From: Aquimarina aggregata
GTDB taxonomy: Bacteria; Bacteroidota; Bacteroidia; Flavobacteriales; Flavobacteriaceae
Length of the DNA stretch: 64,000 bases
Assembly: GCF_001632745.1 (NCBI RefSeq)
Contig: NZ_LQRT01000003.1
Span: 62,001 to 126,000, forward strand
Direction of reading: 5' to 3'
Part shown: one piece after another, positions 27,216-37,932 of the stretch
Position numbering within the stretch: position 1 is the first letter of the stretch
Layout of the letters: every line of letters begins with the position of its first letter
Notes under the pieces: model-generated
What the model was told of the DNA's origin: nothing
Databases searched by the model: none
What the model saw: the letters and a program-made list of their open reading frames with translations, nothing else
Made by a program: the position numbers and the translations under genes

Positions 27216-27977
27216 ATGAAATCAAAAGGAAAAGTTGCCTTAATAACTGGGGCCACCGGAGGAATAGGCTATGAAGTTGCAAAAAGACTAGGCAATGACG
27301 GATATACTGTTATTTTAAATGGTATAGAAGATGAAAAAGGAGCTCAAAGAATAGAAGAACTTACTGCTCTAGGAATAACTTGCGAGTATTATGGATTTGA
27401 TGTTACAAATGAAGATCTTGTTACTTCAAACATAAATACAATTGGAGAGAAATATGGTAAAATCGATGTACTTGTAAATAATGCAGGTGGATTAGGCGGT
27501 AGATCTCGTTTTGAAGGTATGACAACAGAGTTTTATAGATCTGTAATGGCTCTAAACCTTGATTCGACATTTTTTGCGTCAAGAGCTGCTATACCATTTC
27601 TTAAAAAAGGAGAAAATGCTTCTATAATTAACTATACGTCAAATGCCGGATGGACAGCAGGAGGCCCTGGAGCTGGAATTTATGGAACTTCTAAAGCTGC
27701 GGTAAATGCAATAACTAGAGCATTAGCAAAAGATTTGGCTGAATATGGTATCAGAGTAAATGCAGTATCACCTGGTACAATCGATACTCCATTTCATGAA
27801 CAAATCAAGTCAACAAAACCGGAAGTTTTTGCATCGTGGAAAAATAATATATTACTTGGAAGATTAGGTCAACCAGAAGATGTAGCTTCTGTTGTGTCTT
27901 TCTTAGCTAGTGATAATGCTGCTTTTTTAACTGCTGAAACTATTCAAATTGGTGGTGGACAAGCTTTAGGAATTTAA
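27216..27977 (+). CDS. SDR oxidoreductase, probable DEH reductase
   Basis: 253 aa short-chain dehydrogenase: cofactor loop TGATGGIGYE (11-20), NNAGG (88-92), catalytic Ser142, Tyr156 and Lys160 (YGTSK). In alginate loci this enzyme reduces 4-deoxy-L-erythro-5-hexoseulose uronate (DEH) to 2-keto-3-deoxygluconate, the substrate of the kinase encoded next. NADH versus NADPH preference cannot be settled here. The SDR family is certain; the DEH role comes from context. Confidence 0.88.
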   Translation: MKSKGKVALITGATGGIGYEVAKRLGNDGYTVILNGIEDEKGAQRIEELTALGITCEYYGFDVTNEDLVTSNINTIGEKYGKIDVLVNNAGGLGGRSRFEGMTTEFYRSVMALNLDSTFFASRAAIPFLKKGENASIINYTSNAGWTAGGPGAGIYGTSKAAVNAITRALAKDLAEYGIRVNAVSPGTIDTPFHEQIKSTKPEVFASWKNNILLGRLGQPEDVASVVSFLASDNAAFLTAETIQIGGGQALGI

Positions 27978-28050
27978 AAATAAAGAAGAAAACTATAAAA
28001 TAAGAGGCTGTTTAGTCATTTATTAATCATCTTTATTATTAAAAAACAAC

Positions 28051-28100
28051 GTTGATATAAATGGAAGGCTAGTTAAAATTTAGATTCCATTTATATCAAC
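28051..28100. repeat. Perfect 16-bp inverted repeat inside the catabolic operon
   Basis: GTTGATATAAATGGAA (28051-28066) and TTCCATTTATATCAAC (28085-28100) are exact reverse complements separated by 18 bases, in the 139-base gap between the SDR gene and kdgK. As RNA it would be a strong stem-loop with no U run, so an internal mRNA processing or stabilising element is more likely than a terminator. An ancient insertion remnant is possible. Confidence 0.8.
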
Positions 28101-28116
28101 TTAAATTAATTCAACA

Positions 28117-29121
28117 ATGAATAAAGTAGTAACCTTTGGAGAAGTTTTAATGCGCATAGCTCCTTTGGGAAATAAAAAATTAAAACAAACCAACCAACTA
28201 GAGTACTACTTTGGAGGTACAGAAGCAAATGTTGCTATATCACTTTCTCAATTCGGAAATCAAACACAGCATGTAGGTGCAGTATCTAATGATTTTGTAG
28301 GAGATGCTGCAAAAAGCTTTTTACAGAAATTTGGCGTTAATACAAGCGCAATACACAATTCTCATCATCCTTTAGGATTATATTTCCTTGAAGTAGGAGC
28401 AGTTATGAGATCTAGTACTATTGCTTATAATAGAGCGCACTCTGCATTTTCTAATATTGATCCAAAAAAAATAAACTGGGAAGAAATTTTAAAAGATTGT
28501 CAATGGTTTCATTGGACTGGGATTACCCCTGCTCTATCTCTTAACGCATATCAAGCACTAAAAGAAGGTTTAACTGTTGCCAATCAAAAAGGAATTCCTA
28601 TTTCTGCAGATCCTGCGTACAGAAAAGACCTATGGAACTACGGAAAAGATGCTAAAAAAATATTAAATGAATTAGTTGGACTATCTACTATTTTTATTGG
28701 TGGTCCAAATGAAATTAATGAACTACTTAGCACCAAATTTTCATATGAAAATGATGATTTCATAAAGGGTAGTAAATTACTCCTTAAAAAACATACTAAT
28801 ATCCAAAAGGTATTTGATAAAACAAGAAAATCAATAAATGCAAATTGGCATAAAATACAAGCCAGAATGTGGAATGGTTTAGAGTTTTTGGAAACAAATG
28901 AACTAGAAATTACGCATGTGATAGATAGGATTGGTACAGGAGACGCTTATGCCGCAGGATTAATTCATGGTTTATTGCATTACGACGATACAAAAGCATT
29001 GAAATTTGCTAATGCATCTTGCGCAATTAAACACACCATCGAGGGAGATGCAAATTTAGTAACTGAGCAAGAAGTAATTAGTATCATAGAAGGTAATCTT
29101 TCTGGAAGAATAATAAGATAA
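28117..29121 (+). CDS. kdgK: 2-keto-3-deoxygluconate kinase
   Basis: 334 aa PfkB-family sugar kinase: N-terminal VVTFGEVLMRIAP, glycine-rich YYFGGTEANVAISLSQFG, and the C-terminal PfkB signature DRIGTGDAYAAGLIHG with the catalytic Asp near residue 277. It phosphorylates KDG to KDPG. The stop codon overlaps the aldolase start by one base (TAATG). Confidence 0.93.
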   Translation: MNKVVTFGEVLMRIAPLGNKKLKQTNQLEYYFGGTEANVAISLSQFGNQTQHVGAVSNDFVGDAAKSFLQKFGVNTSAIHNSHHPLGLYFLEVGAVMRSSTIAYNRAHSAFSNIDPKKINWEEILKDCQWFHWTGITPALSLNAYQALKEGLTVANQKGIPISADPAYRKDLWNYGKDAKKILNELVGLSTIFIGGPNEINELLSTKFSYENDDFIKGSKLLLKKHTNIQKVFDKTRKSINANWHKIQARMWNGLEFLETNELEITHVIDRIGTGDAYAAGLIHGLLHYDDTKALKFANASCAIKHTIEGDANLVTEQEVISIIEGNLSGRIIR

Positions 29122-29798
29122 TGGCACAATATACAAGAATAGAAGTAGCACAAGTAATGAAAGAAACAGGGATTGTTCCCTTGTTTTATCATTCTGACAT
29201 AGAAATCGTAAAGAACGTAATCAAATCGTGTTATGACGGAGGCGCAAGAGTATTTGAATTTACAAACCGAGGTGATCATGCTCAGGATATATTTTCTGAA
29301 GTATGTAAATGGGTAACTAAAAATCTTCCTGGAATGATTTTAGGAATTGGATCTATAGTAGATCCAGGAACCGCGTCCTTATTTATACAGAACGGAGCTA
29401 ATTTTATAGTATCTCCTATTCTGAACCCTGAAATTGCCAAAGTATGTAATCGCAGAAAAATAGCCTGGCTTCCGGGGTGCGCAACATTATCAGAAATTAA
29501 TTACGCAGAAGAATTAGGCGCCGAAATAGTAAAAATATTTCCTGCCAGTCAAGTTGGTGGCCCTAATTATGTTAAAAGCATAAAAGCTCCTTGCCCATGG
29601 TCTAGTATAATGCCAAGTGGTGGAGTTAGTCCAGATGAAAAAAACCTTTCTGATTGGTTTAACGCCGGTGTTCATTGTGTTGGAATGGGATCCAAACTAA
29701 TTGTTAAGAAAAATGAAATTGAATTCGATTATAAAACGATTACTGAATTAACTAAAAAATCAATAGATATTGTAAATACGTTAAAAGAAGAAAACTAA
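29121..29798 (+). CDS. kdgA: KDPG aldolase (bifunctional KDPG/KHG type)
   Basis: 225 aa class I aldolase. Schiff-base Lys138 in AEIVKIFPASQVGG, Glu46 in VFEFTNRG and the phosphate site MPSGGVSPDE (164-173). It splits KDPG to pyruvate and glyceraldehyde-3-phosphate, closing the alginate route. It starts within the kdgK stop codon and is followed by a strong terminator, so it is the last gene of the operon. Confidence 0.93.
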   Translation: MAQYTRIEVAQVMKETGIVPLFYHSDIEIVKNVIKSCYDGGARVFEFTNRGDHAQDIFSEVCKWVTKNLPGMILGIGSIVDPGTASLFIQNGANFIVSPILNPEIAKVCNRRKIAWLPGCATLSEINYAEELGAEIVKIFPASQVGGPNYVKSIKAPCPWSSIMPSGGVSPDEKNLSDWFNAGVHCVGMGSKLIVKKNEIEFDYKTITELTKKSIDIVNTLKEEN

Positions 29799-29869
29799 TT
29801 TATGTAGTGTGTGTGTTATGTAAAACTCTAACTTAAATTAGATTACAGTTGACATTAACGGTGTCAAAA

Positions 29870-29910
29870 ATACCCTTATAATTATTTTATAAGGGTATGT
29901 TTTTTTATTC
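29870..29910. terminator. Bidirectional Rho-independent terminator
   Basis: ATACCCTTATAA (29870-29881), 5-base loop, TTATAAGGGTAT (29887-29898), then G and seven T. An A run on the left side makes it usable from the other strand too. It ends the kdgA operon and the leftward membrane-barrel gene. Confidence 0.92.
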
Positions 29911-29939
29911 TATAAAATTACTTTTCAAAAAGTAGTTTA

Positions 29940-30488
29940 TTAATTATCACCAAAAGTAAATAACAATCCTATATTTAAAGTAATATCTGAAATAGATGCA
30001 TCATTTACTTTACCCGCACTTAAGTAAGCAGCATTCATATTAAGAATACCATATTTAAAACCAAGTGCCGGACGAAGTGCAAAATTAGACTCGCTGTCTC
30101 CTTCTACTGTACCACCTCCATTTGCAATCTCTACTTCTACCGAGCCTACTGTAGCCAAACCTAAACCAAGACTACCATAAGGTTTAAACTTAGTATCTGT
30201 AAAGAAATATCTACCATTAAGCATATAACTTCCTAATGCTAAATTACCTACACTAGCACCATCGAGATCACCACCAACTAAAAAGTCTCCTTGGTATAAT
30301 ATAGAAATATCAATTCTTTCGGTAACACCATATCCTAATTCAAAATGAGCAGAAAGACCTCCATCTAAAAAATCAGCAGCATCTCCTGAAGGAACGGCAT
30401 ACCCAACACCAAAACCAAGTTTAACTTGAGCATTTGCAGCAGTAATACTTAATAATGCAATTGCAGTAAATAGTAAAATTTTTTTCAT
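29940..30488 (-). CDS. Outer-membrane beta-barrel protein
   Basis: 182 aa from MKKILLFTAIALLSITAANAQ, a standard signal peptide; an in-frame ATG further upstream (30539) would add 17 residues before the signal and is rejected. The mature part alternates hydrophobic and polar residues and glycines (GFGVGYAVPSG, FELGYGVTERIDISILYQG) and ends FTFGDN, typical of an 8-stranded OmpW/OmpX-like barrel. No specific function can be given. It has a stand-alone position, converging with kdgA. Confidence 0.8.
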   Translation of the reverse strand: MKKILLFTAIALLSITAANAQVKLGFGVGYAVPSGDAADFLDGGLSAHFELGYGVTERIDISILYQGDFLVGGDLDGASVGNLALGSYMLNGRYFFTDTKFKPYGSLGLGLATVGSVEVEIANGGGTVEGDSESNFALRPALGFKYGILNMNAAYLSAGKVNDASISDITLNIGLLFTFGDN

Positions 30489-30663
30489 AATAGATTTAGT
30501 TTTATCGTTTAAATGCGCTAATATATCGATAAAAAGCATATTATTAACATTTTATTAATAAAAATTACTGTTTAAATCTATTTTGTACCTAAGTAACCCA
30601 TACGTTATGAACGGTTAACAATGGATCAATATATTAAGTAAGTATCTTGAAATTCGAGAAAAA

Positions 30664-31929
30664 TTAAACCAAAAACTGAAAAAGATCTGGTTTATCATTT
30701 AAATAATCACCAAAGAAATTTAGATCTTTCATTCTACAAACCAAAGGTTCTAAATCTTTTTTATCCTTTAACTCTATCCCTACAACAGCAGGACCATTTT
30801 CTCTGCTAGATTTCTTTGAGTATTCAAAATGGGTAATATCGTCATTAGGTCCTAGTACTTCTCCTACAAACTGTTTTAACGCTCCTGCTCTTTGCGGAAA
30901 TCGTACAATAAAGTAATGTTTCAAATCTGCATATAGTAAAGCCCTTTCTTTTATTTCTGCCGTGCGCGTAATGTCATTATTACTTCCACTTACAATACAA
31001 ACAACATTTTTACCTTTTATTTTATCTTTATAAAATTCTAAGGCTGCTAGGGTAAGTGCACCTGCCGGTTCGACTACTATTGCATCTCTATTGTATAAGT
31101 CTAAAATAGTTTGACATACTAGCCCTTCTGGAACGGTAAACATATCAGACAAGTGTTCTTTACAAATCTCAAAATTAAGATCTCCAACCTTTTGAACCGC
31201 AGCTCCATCAATAAACTTATCTATATTTGAAATTTCTGTATTTACATTATTCCTTATCGATGTTAACATTGAGGGTGCTCCTTTTGGTTCGATACCAATA
31301 ATTTTAGTATTTGGTGATAACGCTTTTATTGCACCACATAGGCCTGATGCCAGCCCACCTCCTCCTATTGCTACAAAAATATAGTCTATAGGAACATTTG
31401 TTTGTTTACATATTTCAAGACCAATTGTTCCTTGTCCTTCTATGGTTTTAGGATCTTCAAAAGGATGTACAAATGTTTTTCCTTCGGATTTGCAAATTTT
31501 CATTGCGGCTTTTGAAGAGTCATCAAAAGTATCTCCTTCAAGTACTATTTTCACATGCTCACCACCGAACATTTGAGTTTGAGCAATCTTTTGTTTTGGG
31601 GTAACTGTAGGCATATAAATAGTACCTTTGATACCTAAATGATGGCATGCAAAAGCTACACCTTGAGCATGATTTCCTGCACTAGCGCAAACTACCCCTC
31701 TTTCTAATTCTTCCTTACTAAGAGAGCTTATTTTATTAAATGCCCCTCTAATCTTATACGATCTAACACGTTGAAGATCTTCTCTTTTAAGCAAGATATT
31801 GGCATCATATCGTCTAGAATACCTAATACTATTCATAAGAGGAGTTTCCATAGCAACATCTTTAATCATAGAAGCTGCTTTTTGGATATCTTCTAATTCA
31901 GGAAAATAAGTGGTGGTCGCTACATTCAT
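30664..31929 (-). CDS. ilvA: Threonine ammonia-lyase, biosynthetic
   Basis: Deaminates threonine to 2-oxobutanoate, first step of isoleucine synthesis. PLP Lys59 in RVRSYKIRGAFNKIS, then ASAGNHAQGVAFACHHLG and the glycine loop AIGGGGLASGLCG. At 421 aa it has a single short ACT-like C-terminal domain (from about 335: HYFIVRFPQRAGALKQFVGE), similar to the Bacillus and Corynebacterium enzymes and shorter than E. coli IlvA. Isoleucine feedback is possible. Last gene of the ilv operon, 119 bases after ilvC. Confidence 0.94.
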   Translation of the reverse strand: MNVATTTYFPELEDIQKAASMIKDVAMETPLMNSIRYSRRYDANILLKREDLQRVRSYKIRGAFNKISSLSKEELERGVVCASAGNHAQGVAFACHHLGIKGTIYMPTVTPKQKIAQTQMFGGEHVKIVLEGDTFDDSSKAAMKICKSEGKTFVHPFEDPKTIEGQGTIGLEICKQTNVPIDYIFVAIGGGGLASGLCGAIKALSPNTKIIGIEPKGAPSMLTSIRNNVNTEISNIDKFIDGAAVQKVGDLNFEICKEHLSDMFTVPEGLVCQTILDLYNRDAIVVEPAGALTLAALEFYKDKIKGKNVVCIVSGSNNDITRTAEIKERALLYADLKHYFIVRFPQRAGALKQFVGEVLGPNDDITHFEYSKKSSRENGPAVVGIELKDKKDLEPLVCRMKDLNFFGDYLNDKPDLFQFLV

Positions 31930-32048
31930 TTGTTCTTACGTCATTTTCATTTTGCTAGTCTGGATCCATTAAAGGTACACAATACACATCTCAAAAACTT
32001 TAACAGACCCCGACCAGACAAAATTTAGTGGTTATTCACCTTAGTTGG

Positions 32049-33524
32049 TTAAACTATGGGTTTCATTGCCGTCATCGATGCTCTTAACTTTGCACCGATA
32101 CGTTCTATTGGGTGATTTCTTAATGCAGCATTAACTTCAATTAATTTTGCATTATCAACACCATTATTTTTTCCTTTGTCATATGCTTCACCGATAACAT
32201 TGGTATCAATATTTTTCATAAAATCAGTTAGTAATGGTTTACATGCATGATCAAACAAATAACAACCATACTCAGCTGTATCAGAAATAACTCTATTCAT
32301 TTCAAACAACTTTTTACGTGCAATCGTATTCGCGATTAAAGGTGTCTCATGTAAAGACTCATAATACGCTGATTCTTCTATAATTCCTGAATCCGTCATT
32401 GCTTCAAAGGCTAATTCTACTCCGGCTCTTACAAATGCAACCATAAGTACACCATTATCATAGAATTCTTGTTCAGAAATCTCTACATCACCTGCAGCCG
32501 TTTTTTCAAATGCTGTATTTCCTGTAGCTTCTCTCCATGACAAAAGGTTCTTATCATCATTACTCCAATCTTCCATCATTGTTTTTGAAAAATATCCAGA
32601 TATAATATCATCCATATGTTTTCTAAACAGGGGGCGCATTATATCTTTTAGCTCTTCAGATAATTCAAAAGCCATAATTTTTGAAGGATTCGATAATCTA
32701 TCCATCATATTTGTTATTCCTCCATATTTTAATCCTTCGGTAATAGTCTCCCAACCGTATTGTATTAACCTAGAAGCATAACCAGCATCAATTCCTTTTT
32801 CTATCATTTTATCAAAACACAAAATTGATCCTGTCTGTAACAAACCACATAAAATTGTTTGTTCTCCCATGAGATCAGATTTTACTTCTGCTACAAATGA
32901 AGACTCTAATACTCCTGCTCTATGCCCTCCTGTGGCTACTGCATAAGCTTTAGCTTGATCAAATCCATGATTTTGAGGATCATTCTCTGGATGCACCGCT
33001 ATTAAAGTAGGAACACCAAATCCTCTTTTATATTCTTCTCTTACTTCTGATCCTGGGCATTTTGGTGCGACCATAATTACGGTTAAGTCATCTCTGACCT
33101 GCATACCTTCTTCTACAATATTAAATCCATGAGAGTAAGATAAAGTTGCTCCTTTTTTCATTAAAGGCATCACCGTATTAACTACTTGTGTATGTTGTTT
33201 GTCTGGAGTAAGGTTAATTACCATATCTGCAGTAGGAACAAGTTCCTCATAAGTCCCTACAGTAAACCCATTATCCATAGCATTTTTATATGATTGTCTT
33301 TTTTCTTTAATTGCAGCTTCACGTAACGTATAAGAAATATCAAGTCCAGAATCTCTCATATTTAAGCCCTGATTAAGTCCCTGAGCACCACATCCTACAA
33401 TTACAATTTTCTTTTGTTTTAGAGCTTCAACACCTTCTGAGAATTCATCTGCATTCATGAATCGACATTTTCCTAATTGTGTTAACTGGTCTCTTAATGA
33501 TAGCGTATTAAAATAATTTGCCAT
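32049..33524 (-). CDS. ilvC: Ketol-acid reductoisomerase, class II (long form)
   Basis: Isomerises and reduces acetolactate and acetohydroxybutyrate. NADP loop [21 protein letters not shown], then the metal-site segments ([34 protein letters not shown]). With 491 aa it is the class II enzyme with duplicated C-terminal domain, as in E. coli, not the 330-aa class I. Gap of 119 bases to ilvN upstream. Confidence 0.95.
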   Translation of the reverse strand: MANYFNTLSLRDQLTQLGKCRFMNADEFSEGVEALKQKKIVIVGCGAQGLNQGLNMRDSGLDISYTLREAAIKEKRQSYKNAMDNGFTVGTYEELVPTADMVINLTPDKQHTQVVNTVMPLMKKGATLSYSHGFNIVEEGMQVRDDLTVIMVAPKCPGSEVREEYKRGFGVPTLIAVHPENDPQNHGFDQAKAYAVATGGHRAGVLESSFVAEVKSDLMGEQTILCGLLQTGSILCFDKMIEKGIDAGYASRLIQYGWETITEGLKYGGITNMMDRLSNPSKIMAFELSEELKDIMRPLFRKHMDDIISGYFSKTMMEDWSNDDKNLLSWREATGNTAFEKTAAGDVEISEQEFYDNGVLMVAFVRAGVELAFEAMTDSGIIEESAYYESLHETPLIANTIARKKLFEMNRVISDTAEYGCYLFDHACKPLLTDFMKNIDTNVIGEAYDKGKNNGVDNAKLIEVNAALRNHPIERIGAKLRASMTAMKPIV

Positions 33525-33643
33525 TTCTGTTCTAATTTGTTGTTGCCTCCTTTTTGGAAACTTGATTTAATTTTGATTTTAGTTGTGTCTTTATATTATC
33601 TCTCAATTCAAAAAAACTGAGATTAGCATGTATTCCTTAAATT

Positions 33644-34177
33644 TTATTCAACTTCTTCTGTAAAGCTTTCTAATATTTTAGAGATATGCATTTTATCTTT
33701 AGTGACTGCAATTCTACCTGATCTCACAAATTGCATTAATCCATGAGGTTCTAATTTATGATATAACGCTTCTACTTCTCTTCTTCTTCCTGTCTTCTCT
33801 ATTACAAAAAACTCTGGTGTTACCGTGACAATATTTGCGTTGCTATTTTTTATAACATTTTGAATCTGACGTTCTTCAAACAGTAATCTTGATTCTACCT
33901 TAAATAAAGCTGTTTCTTGATATATGATTTCTTCTTCTCTATGATAGAAAGCTTTAATAACTTCAATTTGCTTTTCTATTTGCCCGACTATCTTCTTTAC
34001 TTGTTCCTCGGTAACCTTTATAGCTATCGTAAATCGAAATACATCTTTAATCTCTGATTGAGATGCAGTCATACTATCCAAATTAATATGACGTTTTAAA
34101 AAGATTGCAGATATTCTATTAAGCAATCCTATGTTGTTTTCGGTATAAACCGAAATCGTATAATTCTCTCTTTCCAT
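33644..34177 (-). CDS. ilvN: Acetolactate synthase small (regulatory) subunit
   Basis: 177 aa with an N-terminal ACT domain (YTISVYTENNIGLLNRISAIFLKRHINLDS) and a C-terminal small-subunit domain ending in FVRSGRIAVTK-type sequence. It binds valine and stimulates or inhibits the large subunit, whose stop codon is 2 bases upstream. ilvN versus ilvH naming is a convention here. Confidence 0.93.
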   Translation of the reverse strand: MERENYTISVYTENNIGLLNRISAIFLKRHINLDSMTASQSEIKDVFRFTIAIKVTEEQVKKIVGQIEKQIEVIKAFYHREEEIIYQETALFKVESRLLFEERQIQNVIKNSNANIVTVTPEFFVIEKTGRRREVEALYHKLEPHGLMQFVRSGRIAVTKDKMHISKILESFTEEVE

Positions 34178-34179
34178 AA

Positions 34180-35913
34180 CTAACTTAATCTTATATCTGA
34201 AACTGATGCACCTGTAGGAATCATAGGAAAAACATTATTTTCTTTTTCTACGCATACCTCTAAAAAGTACGGTTCTTTAGAAGCGATCATCTCTGAAATA
34301 GCTTCTTGTAAATCCTCTCGTTTTGTTACTCTTTTAGCTTCGATATGGTAACCTTTTGCAATGGTGACAAAATCAGGGTTTACCATTTCTGTGGAAGCAT
34401 ACCTCTTATCAAAAAATAATTGTTGCCACTGACGAACCATACCAAGAAAATCATTGTTTAATACAACAATTTTCACTGGCACTCTAGTTTGAAAAATAGT
34501 ACCTAATTCTTGTATTGTCATTTGATAACCTCCATCACCGATAATAGCTACTACTTCTCTTTCTGGCGCACCCATTTTTGCTCCAATTGCAGCAGGTAAT
34601 GCAAAGCCCATGGTACCTAATCCTCCTGAAGTAATATTACTTTTAGTCTTTGTAAATTCTGCATAGCGACATGCAATCATCTGATGCTGTCCAACATCTG
34701 AAACAATTACAGTATCACCTTTTGTTTCTTCATTAATGCCTCTTAATACTTCACCCATAGAAAGACTATCTTTAGTAGGATGTAACTCCTCCTTAATAAC
34801 TTTATCGTATTCTATAGTATCATAATCCTTGAACTCCTGAACCCAAGCATCATGGGAATTAGGTTCTATTAAAGGCATTAATTTGGATAACGTTTTTTTA
34901 ACATTTCCCATTACAGCTACATCAGCATATACATTTTTATTTACTTCTGCAGGATCTATTTCAAAATGGATAACTTTAGCTTGTTTTGCATAGGTTTCTA
35001 AGTTACCTGTTACTCTATCATCAAAACGCATTCCTATGGCCAATAATAAATCACATTCATTAGTTAATTTATTTGGTCCGTAATTACCATGCATACCAAC
35101 CATTCCCACATTTAAAGGATGCATCGTTGGTAGTGCAGATAGTCCTAAAATTGTCCATGCTGCAGGAATACCTGTTTTTTCTATAAAGTTCTTGAGTTCT
35201 TCTTCTGCCTCGCCTAGAATTACTCCTTGCCCAAAAACAATCATTGGTTTTTTAGCGTTTCTTATCAATTCGGCTGCTTCTTCTAGGCTCTTAGGATCTG
35301 TTTCAGGAACTGGTTTATAACTTCGGACTCCTTTACATTTTTCATATTCAAAATCCAACTCTCCAAACTGAGCATCTTTAGTAATATCAATTAACACAGG
35401 ACCTGGACGACCTGAGCGTGCTATATAAAAAGCTTTGGCAATTACTTCAGGGATATCTTCAGCTTTCGTTACTTGACAATTCCATTTGGTAATTGGTGTA
35501 GAGATTCCGATAATATCTGTTTCTTGAAAAGCATCTGTACCTAGTAAATGAGAGCCTACTTGTCCTGTGATGCATACCATTGGTGTAGAATCAATTTGAG
35601 CATCTGCAATACCTGTAACAAAATTAGTAGCTCCAGGTCCGGAAGTTGCTATTGCTACCCCTACTTTACCACTAGTTCTGGCATACCCTTGCGCCGCGTG
35701 TGTAGCGCCTTGTTCGTGCCTTGTTAAGATATGTCGCAATTGATCTTGAAACTTATATAACTCATCATACACAGGCATAATAGCCCCACCTGGATATCCA
35801 TAGATCAAATCTACTCCTTCTGCTAGCAAACATCTAATTACCGCTTCTGCTCCAGTCATTTTCTTTGTTGTTGCTATGGTTTCCTTTTTTATTGTCTGCG
35901 TTTGTGTTTCCAT
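34180..35913 (-). CDS. ilvB: Acetolactate synthase large (catalytic) subunit
   Basis: 577 aa ThDP-dependent enzyme: MTGAEAVIRCLLAEGVDLIYGYPGGAIMPVYDEL with the catalytic Glu of LTRHEQGATHAA, central FAD/regulatory domain, and C-terminal ThDP motif IGDGGYQMTIQELGTIFQ...NNDFLGMVRQWQQLFF. It condenses pyruvate with pyruvate or 2-oxobutanoate. Second gene of the ilv operon, 98 bases after ilvD. Confidence 0.95.
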   Translation of the reverse strand: METQTQTIKKETIATTKKMTGAEAVIRCLLAEGVDLIYGYPGGAIMPVYDELYKFQDQLRHILTRHEQGATHAAQGYARTSGKVGVAIATSGPGATNFVTGIADAQIDSTPMVCITGQVGSHLLGTDAFQETDIIGISTPITKWNCQVTKAEDIPEVIAKAFYIARSGRPGPVLIDITKDAQFGELDFEYEKCKGVRSYKPVPETDPKSLEEAAELIRNAKKPMIVFGQGVILGEAEEELKNFIEKTGIPAAWTILGLSALPTMHPLNVGMVGMHGNYGPNKLTNECDLLLAIGMRFDDRVTGNLETYAKQAKVIHFEIDPAEVNKNVYADVAVMGNVKKTLSKLMPLIEPNSHDAWVQEFKDYDTIEYDKVIKEELHPTKDSLSMGEVLRGINEETKGDTVIVSDVGQHQMIACRYAEFTKTKSNITSGGLGTMGFALPAAIGAKMGAPEREVVAIIGDGGYQMTIQELGTIFQTRVPVKIVVLNNDFLGMVRQWQQLFFDKRYASTEMVNPDFVTIAKGYHIEAKRVTKREDLQEAISEMIASKEPYFLEVCVEKENNVFPMIPTGASVSDIRLS

Positions 35914-36011
35914 ACGCTTTTTTTATTTGAGGCCAGATTCATAAAACTATGAGTCTAGACTTTTTTTTGATTTCTTTTTCTATCTATAAAGTTTAGAAGG
36001 AAAACTTATTT

Positions 36012-37688
36012 TTAAAATTCATCTGTTACACATCCTTTAGATGCAGATGAAACTGTGTTCGCATATTTATACAATACACCTTTACTAAATTTTAGTTCTG
36101 GTTGTACCCATAATGCTTTTCTTTTTTCAATTTCCTTCGTATCAACATCTACTGTTATTGAGTTGGTTTCTGCATCTATAGTAATTATATCTCCATTTTT
36201 AACTAAACCAATCAATCCTCCTTCTTGTGCTTCAGGAGTAATATGTCCCACAACGAAACCATGTGTTCCTCCTGAAAATCTTCCATCGGTTATCAAAGCC
36301 ACATCTTTTCCTAAACCTGCTCCCATAATGGCAGCTGTTGGCTTTAACATTTCTGGCATACCAGGACCTCCTTTGGGTCCTTCATATCGAATGACGACGA
36401 CATCTCCTTTCTGCACTTGTCCTTCTCTAATACCTTTGTTTGCCTCATATTCACCTTCAAAGACCTTAGCCTTACCTTGAAAACGTAATCCTTCTTTACC
36501 AGTAATTTTTGCAACGCAACCTTCTTCTGCCAGGTTACCAAACATAATTCTAAGATGACCAGTTTGCTTTATTGGATTTTCTAGTGGTTTTATGACTTCT
36601 TGACCTTCTGTCAAATCTTCTACTTCTAACAAATTTTCTGCTAGTGTTTTTCCTGTGACTGTTAGGCAATCCCCATGTAACAATCCTTTTACTAATAAAT
36701 ATTTTAATACCGCAGGGATTCCTCCTACTTCATGAACATCTTCCATCAAATATTTACCACTTGGTTTTAAATCCGCCAAGAAGGGTGTTTCATCACTAAT
36801 TCTTTGAAAATCTGCAAGTGTAAACTCTACATCGGCAGCTCTTGCAATGGCTAAAAAGTGCAAAACTGCGTTGGTAGAACCACCAAGAACAGTTACTAAT
36901 CGTATAGCATTTTCTAAAGATTTTCTTGTTACGATATCTTTAGGTTTAATATCTTTTTCCAGAAGTACTCTCATCGCTCTACCTGCTGCGATACTCTCTT
37001 CTTCTTTATTTTTACTAATTGCAGGGTTTGAAGAGTTAAACGGCAATGACATACCCAATGCTTCTATTGCAGAAGCCATTGTATTGGCAGTATACATCCC
37101 ACCACAAGCTCCGGCTCCAGGAACTGATTTTTTAATTACTGATTTATATTCACTATTTTCCATAGTACCAGCAACTTTTTCTCCCCATGCTTCAAAAGCT
37201 GAAACTATATCAAGTTTTTTTCCATTATGACAACCAGAAGCTATTGTACCCCCATACACCAATATTGAAGGCCGATTTAATCTCAACATAGCCATTAAAG
37301 CTCCCGGCATATTTTTATCACACCCCACTACGGTCACCATTCCATCATAAGACATGGCTTGAACTACGGTTTCCATAGAATCTGCAATAACATCTCTTGA
37401 TGGCAATGAAAAACGCATTCCGGGTGTACCCATTGAAATTCCATCACTTACTCCTATAGTATTAAAAATTAAACCCACTACATCTTCTTCTAGGGTTCCT
37501 TTTTTAACCAATTTGGCAAGATCATTAAGATGCATATTACAAGGATTACCTTCATAACCAGTACTAGCAATACCAACCAAAGGCTTTTCAAAATCTTCTT
37601 CGGTAAGACCAATAGCATGCAACATAGCTTGTGCTGCAGGCTGTGTATCATCTTGCGTAACTTGTTTACTATATTTATTTATATTCAT
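36012..37688 (-). CDS. ilvD: Dihydroxy-acid dehydratase
   Basis: 558 aa Fe-S dehydratase that makes the 2-oxo acids of valine and isoleucine. Cluster cysteines are seen in [20 protein letters not shown] and [16 protein letters not shown], plus an N-terminal Asn/Cys segment (GNPCNMHL). First structural gene of the ilv operon; a leader region of more than 600 bases with two attenuators precedes it. Rightward frames on the opposite strand (for example 36055-36480) are shadows. Confidence 0.95.
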   Translation of the reverse strand: MNINKYSKQVTQDDTQPAAQAMLHAIGLTEEDFEKPLVGIASTGYEGNPCNMHLNDLAKLVKKGTLEEDVVGLIFNTIGVSDGISMGTPGMRFSLPSRDVIADSMETVVQAMSYDGMVTVVGCDKNMPGALMAMLRLNRPSILVYGGTIASGCHNGKKLDIVSAFEAWGEKVAGTMENSEYKSVIKKSVPGAGACGGMYTANTMASAIEALGMSLPFNSSNPAISKNKEEESIAAGRAMRVLLEKDIKPKDIVTRKSLENAIRLVTVLGGSTNAVLHFLAIARAADVEFTLADFQRISDETPFLADLKPSGKYLMEDVHEVGGIPAVLKYLLVKGLLHGDCLTVTGKTLAENLLEVEDLTEGQEVIKPLENPIKQTGHLRIMFGNLAEEGCVAKITGKEGLRFQGKAKVFEGEYEANKGIREGQVQKGDVVVIRYEGPKGGPGMPEMLKPTAAIMGAGLGKDVALITDGRFSGGTHGFVVGHITPEAQEGGLIGLVKNGDIITIDAETNSITVDVDTKEIEKRKALWVQPELKFSKGVLYKYANTVSSASKGCVTDEF

Positions 37689-37932
37689 TCTTTCTGAATG
37701 TATTTATTTTATTAATTATTCAATAATTTAACTATTTCACCTACATATTCGCATTTAAATAAAATCCGACAGTATAAAATTATTTTGTTGTGGCTAAAGT
37801 GACATTTATAATTCAACCTCCTTACAATATCCAACATAACACCATTCACCTTTTAACATTGATTTACAGATACTTATACTCTTTTTATTTACAATCACTA
37901 TTTGTTAATTTTTATTAAACATTATTTTAGAT
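37689..37932 (-). other. Untranslated region between the second attenuator and ilvD
   Basis: About 240 AT-rich bases. It holds a 41-codon frame (37712-37837, minus) and a 7-codon frame MVLCWIL (37822-37845, minus); neither shows homology or conservation evidence. A GGAGG word lies at about 37816-37820. No clear second promoter was found here, so ilvD expression seems to depend on read-through of both attenuators. Confidence 0.4.

Noticed and set aside
28003-28014. GAGGCTGTTTAG resembling the terminal word of some insertion sequences
   Set aside because: No matching opposite end, no target duplication and no transposase fragment nearby.
36055-37230. Long open frames on the plus strand opposite ilvD
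   Set aside because: They mirror a certain gene on the other strand and have no domain content.
37712-37845. 41-codon and 7-codon (MVLCWIL) frames as a third ilv leader
   Set aside because: No terminator follows before ilvD and there is no similarity to the two clear leader peptides.
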